Below are positions 8,685-16,505 of a stretch of DNA of 64,000 nucleotides, piece after piece (the stretch's first letter is position 1; every line of letters starts with the position of its first letter). Both the position numbers and the translations under genes were made by a program. The notes under the pieces were generated by a model, which worked only from the letters and a program-made list of their open reading frames with translations, ran no database searches and was not told the DNA's origin. The DNA comes from Amycolatopsis japonica (lineage in GTDB: Bacteria > Actinomycetota > Actinomycetes > Mycobacteriales > Pseudonocardiaceae). The stretch spans positions 6,386,001 to 6,450,000 of the forward strand of contig NZ_CP008953.1 in NCBI RefSeq assembly GCF_000732925.1, given 5' to 3'.

Positions 8685-9863
8685 TCAACGGGCGACGGGT
8701 TCGGCGGCCTCTTCCCGTTTCCGCGCCCGCGCCGCGGCCACCGCGGACGGCACGATCAGCGCGGCGGTCAAGCCGACGAACAGGAACGACACGGAAAGTG
8801 ACGTCACCTGCGCGATCCCGCCGATCAGCGGCGGGCCAGCGAGGAAGCCGGTGTAGGCGATCGCCGTGACGAACGCCAGCTCCCGCTCACCTCCGGTGCC
8901 GTCGGCGCGTTTCCCGGACGCTCCCGCGAGGCTCAAGGCGATCGGGAAGGCGGCGGCCAGCCCGGCACCCGCCAGGGCGAAGCCGATGAACCCGAACACC
9001 GGCAGGCTCGCCACCGCGGCGAGCACCAGACCCGCCGCCGCGATCCCGGCGCCGACCGCCAGCGCCCGCGTCGCGCCGAAACGGTTCTGCAGCCAGGCAC
9101 CCGCGAGCCGGGCGAGCGCCATGGCCAGGGCGAACCCGGAGTAGGCGAAGGCCGCGGCGCCGTCGCCGACCCCGTGCACGGACGTCATCAGCAGGGCGGA
9201 CCAGTCCGAACTCGCGCCCTCCGCGATGGCCGAGAACAACGCGATGGCGGCCAGCAGCCAGAGGACGGGACGTTTGATCGGTGGCACGCGCGGTTTCTCG
9301 ACGGGCTCGGTGTGCACGGGCCGCGCGCCGGGCACGGCCGTGATGACGAAGGCCAGCACGACCAGCGCGGACAGCGCGGCGACCGTGAGATGCCGTCCCG
9401 GCGACCATTGATGCGACGCGGCGAATCCGGCGGCGACGGATCCCGCCAGTGCGCCGAAGCTGAATCCGGCGTGCAGGATCGGCATGAAGGCCCGCCCGGA
9501 TCGGCGTTCCACCTCGACTCCCGCGACGTTCATCGCCACGTCCAGCGCGCCGACGCTCGCGCCGAGGACGAACAACGCCCCGGCGAGCAGGGCGACCGAC
9601 GTCGAGAAGCCGATCATCGGCAACGCGGCGCAGGCGATGATCGTGCTGCCCGCGACCACCGCGCGGGCACCGTGGCGTTCGATCAGCCGCCCCGAAACCG
9701 ACGCCGCGATCAGCATGCCGACGCTGGCGCCCAGCAGGGCCAGCCCGAAAACGCCCGGTGAGGCGTTCACCCTTTCCGACAACGCCGGAGTCCGCGGCGC
9801 CCAGGAGCCGAGCGCGGCCCCGTTGAGCGCGAACACGACGAAAACGGCCGTACGGTCACGCAT
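8685..9863 (-). CDS. MFS transporter
   Basis: A 392-residue major facilitator with about twelve membrane helices, similar to FucP/YbjJ-like permeases (RPAFMPILHAGFSFGALAGS is a typical segment). The ATG at 9863 is chosen because AAGGAGACTGGGGTCT precedes it; a longer frame lacks a binding site. It is divergent from a LacI-type regulator, and a perfect LacI-type operator lies 42-53 bases upstream, so expression is probably controlled by that regulator and its small-molecule ligand. Substrate unknown; export or uptake of a sugar-like or hydrophobic compound is possible. Confidence 0.87.
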   Translation of the reverse strand: MRDRTAVFVVFALNGAALGSWAPRTPALSERVNASPGVFGLALLGASVGMLIAASVSGRLIERHGARAVVAGSTIIACAALPMIGFSTSVALLAGALFVLGASVGALDVAMNVAGVEVERRSGRAFMPILHAGFSFGALAGSVAAGFAASHQWSPGRHLTVAALSALVVLAFVITAVPGARPVHTEPVEKPRVPPIKRPVLWLLAAIALFSAIAEGASSDWSALLMTSVHGVGDGAAAFAYSGFALAMALARLAGAWLQNRFGATRALAVGAGIAAAGLVLAAVASLPVFGFIGFALAGAGLAAAFPIALSLAGASGKRADGTGGERELAFVTAIAYTGFLAGPPLIGGIAQVTSLSVSFLFVGLTAALIVPSAVAAARARKREEAAEPVAR

Positions 9864-9904
9864 AGACCCCAGTCTCCTTCCGATTCCTCTTCCCACAGAA
9901 TGAC

Positions 9905-9916
9905 TTAAGCGCTTCA
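9905..9916. promoter_or_regulatory. LacI-family operator
   Basis: TTAAGCGCTTCA is an exact match to the symmetric pattern TnAAGCGCTTnA typical of LacI/GalR operators with a central CpG. It sits between the divergent MFS (start 9863) and lacI-type (start 9955) genes, placed to repress both. Confidence 0.7.
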
Positions 9917-9954
9917 GAAAGTCCACCGGCGAAGGCCGGGACTACACTGCGCCG

Positions 9955-11034
9955 GTGACCAGCACGCGACGGCGAAGGCCGACGTTGGACGATGTCGCCG
10001 ACGCCGTCGGGGTGTCGCGGGCGACCGTGTCCAACGCCTACAACCGGCCCGATCAGCTGTCCGCCCAACTGCGGGAAGAGGTGCTTCGCGCGGCCAAGAA
10101 GATCGGGTACGCGGGGCCGAACCCGACCGCGCGCAGTCTCGCGACCAGCCGCACCGGGGCGATCGCCGTCCTGCTCGACACGAACCTTTCGACGGCGTTC
10201 TCGGATCCCGCGTTGTCGCTCACCCTCGACGCGCTCTCGACCGTCGTCGACCCCGAGGGCCACGCCCTCCTGCTGCTCCCCGGCGACGGCGAGAGCGGCG
10301 GCCCGCGTGCGGAGCGGATCCTGACCGCGCAGGCCGACATCGCGGTGGCGTATTCGCTGGCAGACGGCGCGCCTGCGCTGAACGCGGTCCGCGACCGGGG
10401 GATGCCGCTGGTGGTGATCGACCAGCCGCATATCCGCGGTTCGGCCAGGATCGGCGTCGCGGACCGGGCAGGCGCGGCCGCCGCGGCCCGGCATCTGGTG
10501 GAACTCGGGCACCGGCGGATCGGGATCTTCTCGGCGCAGTGCCTCTCGGCGCCCCGTGGCGGGGAATTGAGCGTGGCCGAGGCCGGGAACAGCCGGTTCC
10601 ACGACAACCGCGAGCGGATGGCCGGCTACCTGGAGACGCTGGCCGAGGCTGGAATCCCGGCGGCGGGCGTGCCGATCTGGGAGGCGTCCGGGCTCTCGGT
10701 CGAGGGCGCGCTGCCGAGTGCGTTCGGCCTGCTCGACCGGCACCCGCGGCCGACGGCGCTGCTGTGCATGTCGGATCTGCTGGCGCTGGCGGCGATCTCG
10801 GCGGCCAGGCATCTCGGCCTGTCGGTGCCGGGTGATCTTTCGGTCGTGGGCTTCGACGACGTCCCGCCCGCCCGGTGGTCCGAACCACCGCTGACGACCG
10901 TCCGGCAGGATCTCGCCGCCAAGGGCCGGGCGGCCGGCGAACTGGTGCTCGGCCTGCTGCGCGGGGAGAAGGCCCCCGCCCCCGCCGAGATACCCGCCGA
11001 ACTGGTCGTCAGGGACTCCACCGCGCCCGCGTAG
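9955..11034 (+). CDS. LacI-family transcriptional regulator
   Basis: A 359-residue regulator. The N-terminal helix-turn-helix is PTLDDVADAVGVSRATVSNA (residues ~7-26), followed by the hinge helix and a periplasmic-binding-protein-like effector domain ending with VVGFDDVPPARWSEPPLTTV. The GTG start overlaps no other gene. It should bind the palindrome at 9905-9916 and respond to a small ligand, likely the substrate of the divergent MFS transporter. The ligand-pocket residues do not identify the ligand. Confidence 0.93.
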   Translation: MTSTRRRRPTLDDVADAVGVSRATVSNAYNRPDQLSAQLREEVLRAAKKIGYAGPNPTARSLATSRTGAIAVLLDTNLSTAFSDPALSLTLDALSTVVDPEGHALLLLPGDGESGGPRAERILTAQADIAVAYSLADGAPALNAVRDRGMPLVVIDQPHIRGSARIGVADRAGAAAAARHLVELGHRRIGIFSAQCLSAPRGGELSVAEAGNSRFHDNRERMAGYLETLAEAGIPAAGVPIWEASGLSVEGALPSAFGLLDRHPRPTALLCMSDLLALAAISAARHLGLSVPGDLSVVGFDDVPPARWSEPPLTTVRQDLAAKGRAAGELVLGLLRGEKAPAPAEIPAELVVRDSTAPA

Positions 11035-11222
11035 CAGCCGATTTCGGCGAACACAAGGCGCTCCCGGCGATATGTGGACAACTCGCCCCGATCGAGCGGC
11101 GCACAACTACTTATCCACAGAAGTAGAAATGCGGGCAGACAAAGCCTTCCCCGCGCGCCATCGTGGAATCACACATTCACCGACGGCGATCCAGCCGCCG
11201 ATTCACGGGGGAGAACCCAGCC

Positions 11223-11612
11223 ATGCAACGACGTTTGACGAACCTGCGCGCCCGCCTCCCGCACGTGCTCCTGCTCGCCCTGGCGGGCTTGCTGACCAGC
11301 GCCGGAGTCGCCGGTGCCGCCACCGCGCCGCCCCAGCCCGACTGCCAGAAGGGCGAGTTCTGCGTATGGGGCGCGGAATCGTACGGCGGCGCGGTGCACA
11401 AATTCGACCTGCGCACCTCCAATCCCGAGGAATGCATTCCCCTGCCCGAAGGCTTCGACGGGCATTCGTTCATCAACCGGCTGAGCCGTGACGTGACGAT
11501 TTACCAGAGCGAGGAATGCACGACGGAGGGAGATTTCATCACCTATCCGGGTGGCGGCACCTACGTACCCCAGGGACCGTTCGTGATCCGCGCCCTCAAG
11601 ATCTGGGACTGA
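11223..11612 (+). CDS. Secreted peptidase inhibitor family I36 protein
   Basis: A 129-residue exported protein. The start at 11223 follows GGGGGAGAACCCAGCC. Residues ~1-33 are a signal peptide (Arg-rich start, LLLALAGLLTSAGVAGA, cleavage near AGA-AT). The mature part begins near CQKGEFCVWGAESYGG, the hallmark of I36-type inhibitors (SMPI relatives), with four Cys that can form two disulfides and an aromatic/Gly-rich beta-crystallin-like pattern. It probably inhibits extracellular metalloproteases or acts as a surface protein. It stands alone, with two hairpins after its stop. Confidence 0.85.
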   Translation: MQRRLTNLRARLPHVLLLALAGLLTSAGVAGAATAPPQPDCQKGEFCVWGAESYGGAVHKFDLRTSNPEECIPLPEGFDGHSFINRLSRDVTIYQSEECTTEGDFITYPGGGTYVPQGPFVIRALKIWD

Positions 11613-11674
11613 CCACCCCGGCGGTTCGTGCCGGTCGCTCGCGGAAGAGTCGACTCGCGACCTGCACGAACCCA

Positions 11675-11699
11675 GGGGCCGCTCCCCCGAAGCGGCCCC
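11675..11699 (+). terminator. Hairpin downstream of the I36 gene
   Basis: GGGGCCGCT / AGCGGCCCC (9-bp perfect stem, 7-base loop), 63 bases after the stop. No U-tract, as usual in high-GC actinobacteria. Confidence 0.6.
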
Positions 11700-11701
11700 G
11701 G

Positions 11702-11741
11702 CCCGTGAGCGCGTCACCCCGCGTCGTGACGCGCTCACGGG
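11702..11741. terminator. Second hairpin before tRNA-Arg
   Basis: A 15-bp perfect stem, CCCGTGAGCGCGTCA at 11702-11716 with its complement at 11727-11741, and a 10-base loop. Directly follows the first hairpin; a tandem terminator is likely. Confidence 0.6.
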
Positions 11742-11854
11742 TGTTCCAAAAAACGGTGGGCTCGACCTGAAACGATCTGGCGGTGTCGAACGATCGACAG
11801 GTTGGCGACGGCTAAGCTGCCGATGCTGGGCGACACCCAACGTCGCCGACGTCG

Positions 11855-11928
11855 GCCCTCGTAGCTCAGCTGGATAGAGCAAGAGCCTTCTAATCTCTAG
11901 GTCGCAGGTTCAAGTCCTGCCGGGGGCA
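11855..11928 (+). tRNA. tRNA-Arg (anticodon UCU)
   Basis: Cloverleaf of 74 bases. The acceptor GCCCTCG pairs with CGGGGGC (one U-G pair), the D arm is GCTC/GAGC, the anticodon loop is CTTCTAA (anticodon TCT, decoding AGA) and the T arm is GCAGG/CCTGC around TTCAAGT. The discriminator base is A and CCA is not encoded. The last anticodon-stem pair next to the loop is a C-U mismatch. AGA is a rare codon at this GC content. Confidence 0.93.
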
Positions 11929-12184
11929 CGTCGCAGACGGTCCTGCCGCGAGGCGCAGAACGCGCTTCGCGGCAGGACTTCGAAACTCGGGCCGGATGCC
12001 ATCGAGTCCGGTTCGCCGCTCGTTCACCGCTCGACTGGGCAGTTCGTCAACTTTCCCCGACACACCGGTGTTTCCGTCTGTCGGAAACATCACGTCCGAG
12101 CCAAAAGAACGCCTGGGGCTGCGGGCGGTGAGCCCACGGCTTTCCCGTGAAGTGACCCAACCCCGGCGCCAGGCGCTATAGGTT

Positions 12185-12847
12185 GTGCGCATGTACGTGC
12201 CGACGCCGACGCAGCGCGCCTCTCAGCCGACCACAGGGCCCTGGTGGCTGCTCATCGGCCCCGGGTTCGCCGCGCTCATCGGTTTGTTCCTGCTCACCGT
12301 GATCTACCGCTTCGACGGCGAGTCGCCACTGCAGATCGACCTGGGCATATCCAGCCAGTCCCTGCTGCTGAACGGTGTCGTCGCGTACGTCGTCGCGGCC
12401 GCGCTCGCCTTTCCGGCCGGTCTGCTGCTCGGCGGGCGCTTCCCGACGTCGGTGACCGTGCCCGCGCTCGTCTTCATGCTGCTGGGCGTGGTGCTGGTCG
12501 CCTTCATGCCCAGCAGCGGCCTGCTCCTGGTCGGCCGGGTGCTGAACGGGCTCGGTGCGGGCGCCGTCCTCGGCGTGACGGTCGCGCTGATCCGCCGGCT
12601 TCAGGCCGGTCGCGGCGTCGCGGCCGGGGTGATGGCCGGTCTCGGTGTGCTCGCCTTGGTGATCGCGCCGGTCCTCGGTGGTCTGCTGTCGGACGCCACC
12701 GGGTTCCGGGTGGTCTTCATCGTGGCCGCGCTGTTCGTGTTCGTCGCGCTCGTGGTCGCCGGGATCCTCGGCATCGTCGCGCTGGCCAAGCCGAAACCGC
12801 TGCCGTACGCCGGACCTTCAGTCTCCGAGACCCCGCAACGCCACTAG
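12185..12847 (+). CDS. Half-size MFS-like membrane protein
   Basis: A 220-residue integral membrane protein with about six hydrophobic helices. RFPTSVTVPALVF followed by LLLVGRVLNGLGAGAVLGV and LIRRLQAGRGVAAGVMAGL resembles the first half of a major facilitator (motif with Arg after helix 4), but there is no second half. The start is GTG 12185 or ATG 12191. It could be a stand-alone six-helix protein that dimerises or a remnant of a transporter. Its end overlaps the end of the convergent MarR gene by 30 bases. Function unknown. Confidence 0.72.
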   Translation: MRMYVPTPTQRASQPTTGPWWLLIGPGFAALIGLFLLTVIYRFDGESPLQIDLGISSQSLLLNGVVAYVVAAALAFPAGLLLGGRFPTSVTVPALVFMLLGVVLVAFMPSSGLLLVGRVLNGLGAGAVLGVTVALIRRLQAGRGVAAGVMAGLGVLALVIAPVLGGLLSDATGFRVVFIVAALFVFVALVVAGILGIVALAKPKPLPYAGPSVSETPQRH

Positions 12848-13228
12848 CACGTCGTCCGGCACGGCGAGACCGGCTTCCACTTCCGACACCTTCGTGGCCA
12901 CGCGGCGGTACGTCGCGCGGCCACGGGCGCTGAGGTGGACGAGCACGCGACGTCTGTCGGCGGCGTCGACCTCGCGGTAGGCCTGCGCGGTGGTGACCAG
13001 CTTGTCGACCACCCTGGTCAGCGTCGGGGCGGTGGCGAGCGTCCGGTCGGCGAGGTCGGCCATGGCGAGACCGCCCTTGCCGCTCAGCGCGTCCAGCACC
13101 AGCCACTGGTCCAGGGTGAGGCCTTCCTTGGCGAGCACCTGCTCGACCCTGGCGGCGACGGCCCGGGCGGCGCGGGTGAGCGAGCCGGTGAGCGACGTTC
13201 CGGCGGTCGTGACGCCGCGTGTCCCCAT
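12818..13228 (-). CDS. MarR-family transcriptional regulator
   Basis: A 136-residue winged-helix regulator; the recognition region is LAMADLADRTLATAPTLTRVVDKLV and the wing contains DAADRRRVLVHLSARG. The ATG at 13228 follows AGGGGACGGGAT. It is divergent from the amiC-like gene, with a MarR-sized imperfect palindrome at 13272-13291 between them, so it may control the amide-utilisation operon and itself. Ligand unknown. Confidence 0.88.
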   Translation of the reverse strand: MGTRGVTTAGTSLTGSLTRAARAVAARVEQVLAKEGLTLDQWLVLDALSGKGGLAMADLADRTLATAPTLTRVVDKLVTTAQAYREVDAADRRRVLVHLSARGRATYRRVATKVSEVEAGLAVPDDVLVALRGLGD

Positions 13229-13271
13229 ATCCCGTCCCCTTGCCAAAACCGGACACCCTCGCAATACTTCC

Positions 13272-13291
13272 AGGTGAAAGCACTTTGACCT
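13272..13291. promoter_or_regulatory. Candidate MarR operator
   Basis: AGGTGAAAG-CA-CTTTGACCT is a palindrome of two 9-base arms with one mismatched pair, lying between the MarR gene and the amiC-like gene. Size and place fit a MarR dimer site. Confidence 0.45.
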
Positions 13292-13315
13292 TACCGGGCC
13301 ACCGCACGGAGCGCC

Positions 13316-14392
13316 ATGCCCCTACGCCTCGCCACCCGGCCCCGCGACGACACCTGGCGTGTGGCCATGGTGGTCCCGTTGCAGGGGCCCGCCGGGCTGT
13401 TCGGCCCGTCGTGCGAGGCGATCACGGAACTGGCCGTCCACGAGCTCAACGAATCCGGCGGCATCCTCGGCAGACAGGTCGAAGCCGAAGTGGTCGACGG
13501 CGGTGGCACCCCTGCTGAAGTAGCCGGCGACTTGCGGCGGCTGGTCGACACAGGACGAATCGACGCGGTGAGCGGCTGGCACATCTCGTCGATCCGGCAC
13601 GCACTCGCGCCGGTCGTGGCCGACCGGATCCCGTACGTGTACACGTCGCTCTACGAAGGCGGCGAGCGCCGCTCGGGCATCTTCTGCACGGGCGAGACTC
13701 CACGCTGCCAGATCGAGCCGGCGTTGCGCTGGCTGCGCGATCATCTCGGCGCCCGGCGCTGGTTCGTCGTCGGCGACGACTACGTCTGGCCGCACCGGTC
13801 GACCCGCGCGATCCGGCAGTACGCCAAAGATCTCGATCTGCGCATCACCGGTGAGGCGTTCGTCGGGCTCGGTGCGGGCGATATGTCCACAGTGGTCCGC
13901 AAGATCGAACAGTCCACAAGCGACGGTGTGCTCATGTTGCTGGTCGGGCAGGACGCGGTGCGCTTCAACCGTGCCTTCGCCGCGCACGGGCTCAGCGATC
14001 GACTGGTCCGGTTCAGCCCGTTGATGGAGGAGAACATGCTCCTGGCGAGCGGCGCGAACGCCACCGGCAATCTCTACGTCTCCGCCGCCTACTTCCGGTC
14101 CATGGTCACCGCCGACGCGATGGACCTGCTCGGCCGCTACGTCGACCGCAACGGCCCCGGCGCCCCAGCATTGAACAACGCCGCCGAATCCTGTTACGAG
14201 GGGCTGCACACGCTCGCGGAACTCGTCCGCCGGGCGGGGACGTCGGAGCTTCCCGCGCTCAACGCGGCGATCGACGGCGTCGCCTATCACGGCCCTCGCG
14301 GCACGATCGAATTCCGCGGACAGCAGGCCGATCAGCACGTCCATCTCGCGGTCGCCGACGGGTACGACTTCGAAGTCCTCACCAGGCTCTGA
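13316..14392 (+). CDS. amiC: AmiC-like amide/urea-binding protein
   Basis: A 358-residue periplasmic-binding-fold protein of the AmiC/UrtA family (VVPLQGPAGLFGPSCEAI at the start; HQHVHLAVADG-like end). It has no signal peptide and no lipobox, so it is probably cytosolic, as AmiC is. In Pseudomonas, AmiC senses short-chain amides and controls the antiterminator AmiR. Here it heads an amiC-amiS-amiE run on the plus strand; no AmiR-type ANTAR gene is present, so the output mechanism must differ. A role as a soluble ABC receptor is less likely because no permease or ATPase genes follow. Confidence 0.82.
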   Translation: MPLRLATRPRDDTWRVAMVVPLQGPAGLFGPSCEAITELAVHELNESGGILGRQVEAEVVDGGGTPAEVAGDLRRLVDTGRIDAVSGWHISSIRHALAPVVADRIPYVYTSLYEGGERRSGIFCTGETPRCQIEPALRWLRDHLGARRWFVVGDDYVWPHRSTRAIRQYAKDLDLRITGEAFVGLGAGDMSTVVRKIEQSTSDGVLMLLVGQDAVRFNRAFAAHGLSDRLVRFSPLMEENMLLASGANATGNLYVSAAYFRSMVTADAMDLLGRYVDRNGPGAPALNNAAESCYEGLHTLAELVRRAGTSELPALNAAIDGVAYHGPRGTIEFRGQQADQHVHLAVADGYDFEVLTRL

Positions 14393-14476
14393 AATCCGCC
14401 CCCTTGACTCGCCCCGGCACACCACATACTTTCATTTGAAATTATTCCATGTGACGTCGATTACGCGGAGGTGAGC

Positions 14477-14986
14477 GTGGGCAACGTGGGCCTGCTCTAC
14501 GTCGGCGCCGCTCTGATGATCAACGGCCTGATGCTGCTCGGCCGGATACCGCCGCGGTCGGCGGCGGTGCTGAACCTGTTCGTCGGCGCGCTCCAATGCG
14601 TCACCCCGACCGTGCTGATCGTGCAGGCGGGCGGCGACCAGGACGCGATCCTCGCCGCGTCCGGCCTGTACCTGTTCGGTTTCACCTATCTGTACGTCGG
14701 CATCGCGAACCTCGCGGACCTGGCGCCCGAAGGCATCGGCTGGTTCTCGCTCTTCGTGGCGGGTGCGGCCGTGGTGTACGCGGGCATCGCCTTCTGGCAC
14801 GACGACGACCCCGTGTTCGGTGTCATCTGGCTGTCCTGGGCGCTGTTGTGGACCTTGTTCTTCCTGGTTCTCGGCCTCGGAAAAGAACAGCTGACGCGGT
14901 TCACCGGCTGGACCGCCCTGCTGCTCAGCCAGCCGACGTGCACGGTGCCCGCCTTCCTCGGCCTCACCGGCGTTTACCCGTCCTGA
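14477..14986 (+). CDS. amiS: AmiS/UreI-family amide channel
   Basis: A 169-residue membrane protein with six or seven helices (VGLLYVGAALMINGLMLLG at the start; FSLFVAGAAVVYAGIAFWH midway). AmiS/UreI proteins form channels for short amides or urea. The GTG at 14477 is preferred over 14471 because GGAGG ends at 14471, leaving five bases. It lies between the sensor and the amidase and should feed substrate to the amidase. Confidence 0.88.
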   Translation: MGNVGLLYVGAALMINGLMLLGRIPPRSAAVLNLFVGALQCVTPTVLIVQAGGDQDAILAASGLYLFGFTYLYVGIANLADLAPEGIGWFSLFVAGAAVVYAGIAFWHDDDPVFGVIWLSWALLWTLFFLVLGLGKEQLTRFTGWTALLLSQPTCTVPAFLGLTGVYPS

Positions 14987-15012
14987 AAACCGTTCGGAGA
15001 AAAGGAGTCTTC

Positions 15013-16011
15013 ATGCGACACGGTGACATTTCCGCCAGCCCGGACACGGTCGGCGTCGCGGTGGTCAACTACAAGATGCCGCGGCTGCACACCAAGGCCG
15101 AAGTCCTCGCCAACGCCCGCAAGATCGCCGAAATGGTGGTGGGCATGAAATCCGGCCTTCCCGGCATGGACCTCGTGGTGTTCCCCGAGTACTCGACGCA
15201 GGGCATCATGTACGACCCGAAGGAAATGTACGAGACCGCGGCGAGCATTCCCGGCGAGGAGACCGAGATCTTCGCCGCCGCGTGCCGTGAGGCCCAGACG
15301 TGGGGCGTCTTCTCGATCACCGGAGAGCGGCACGAGGACCATCCGAACAAACCGCCGTACAACACGCTCGTGCTCATCAACGACCGCGGCGAGATCGTCC
15401 AGAAATACCGGAAGATCCTGCCGTGGTGCCCGATCGAAGGCTGGTATCCCGGCGAGGACACCTACGTCAGCGACGGCCCCAAGGGCATGAAGATCTCGCT
15501 GATCATCTGCGACGACGGGAACTACCCGGAGATCTGGCGCGACTGCGCGATGAAGGGCGCCGAACTGATCGTGCGCTGCCAGGGCTACATGTACCCGGCC
15601 AAGGAACAGCAGATCCTGATCGCCAAGGCGATGGCGTGGGCCAACAACTGTTACGTGGCCGTGGCGAACGCCGCCGGTTTCGACGGCGTGTACTCGTACT
15701 TCGGCCATTCCGCGATCATCGGCTTCGACGGGCGCACGCTCGGCGAGACCGGCGAGGAGGAATACGGGATCCAGTACGCGCAGCTTTCGGTTTCGGCGAT
15801 CCGTGACGCGCGGACCTACGACCAGTCGCAGAACCACATCTTCAAGCTGCTGCACCGCGGTTACACCGGCGTGCAGGACGCGGACGAAGGCGACAAGGGG
15901 GTGGCGGACTGCCCGTTCGACTTCTACAAGCTCTGGGTCACCGACGCCAAGAAGGCGCAGGAGAAGGTGGAGTCGATCACCCGCGACACCATCACTCCTC
16001 GGCATCCCTGA
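15013..16011 (+). CDS. amiE: Aliphatic amidase AmiE
   Basis: A 332-residue nitrilase-superfamily amidase hydrolysing short aliphatic amides to acid and ammonia. The catalytic triad is visible at the same numbers as Pseudomonas AmiE: Glu59 (VVFPEYSTQG), Lys134 (QKYRKILPWC) and Cys166 (IICDDGNYPEIWRDC). The ATG at 15013 follows AAAGGAGTCTTC. Third gene of amiC-amiS-amiE, it would provide nitrogen from amides. The gene is full length. Confidence 0.95.
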   Translation: MRHGDISASPDTVGVAVVNYKMPRLHTKAEVLANARKIAEMVVGMKSGLPGMDLVVFPEYSTQGIMYDPKEMYETAASIPGEETEIFAAACREAQTWGVFSITGERHEDHPNKPPYNTLVLINDRGEIVQKYRKILPWCPIEGWYPGEDTYVSDGPKGMKISLIICDDGNYPEIWRDCAMKGAELIVRCQGYMYPAKEQQILIAKAMAWANNCYVAVANAAGFDGVYSYFGHSAIIGFDGRTLGETGEEEYGIQYAQLSVSAIRDARTYDQSQNHIFKLLHRGYTGVQDADEGDKGVADCPFDFYKLWVTDAKKAQEKVESITRDTITPRHP

Positions 16012-16040
16012 CGAGGCGTGATGGGCCCTAGACTCGGCCC

Positions 16041-16505
16041 ATGGACAGGATCGACAGCGGCAGCCGGACGATCGCCGCCTCGCCCGAGACCGTCTACCAG
16101 GCACTCCTCGACCGGGAGTCCCTCGAAGCCTGGCTTCCGCCCGAAGGTATGCGCGGCCGGATCGAGCACTGGGATCCGCGGCCCGGCGGCGGTTTCCGGA
16201 TGACCCTCACCTACCTCGACGCGTCCGCCGCGCCCGGCAAGTCGTCGGACGCGACGGACGTCGTCGAGGTCGGGTTCGCCGATCTGGTGCCCGCGGAACG
16301 CGTGGTGCAGAAGGCCGTCTTCGAATCCGAAGACCCGGCGTTCGCGGGCACCATGACGATGACCTGGGAGCTGGCCGCCGCGGGTGACGGCACCGAGGTG
16401 ACCGTCACCGCGACGGACGTGCCGTCCGGCATCGGCCAGGCCGATCACGAGGCCGGGATCGCCTCCTCGCTGGCCAATCTGGCTTCCTTCGCCGAGACGC
16501 GCTGA
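16041..16505 (+). CDS. SRPBCC-domain protein (AHSA1/START-like)
   Basis: A 154-residue single-domain protein of the Bet v1-like superfamily: SRTIAASPETVYQALLDRES, then a WxPxxGM-like segment, and the C-terminal long helix GQADHEAGIASSLANLASFA. Such proteins bind small hydrophobic ligands or act as AHSA1-type factors. It overlaps the 3' end of the convergent MFS gene by 61 bases, which is unusually long. No partner is evident; ligand unknown. Confidence 0.85.
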   Translation: MDRIDSGSRTIAASPETVYQALLDRESLEAWLPPEGMRGRIEHWDPRPGGGFRMTLTYLDASAAPGKSSDATDVVEVGFADLVPAERVVQKAVFESEDPAFAGTMTMTWELAAAGDGTEVTVTATDVPSGIGQADHEAGIASSLANLASFAETR

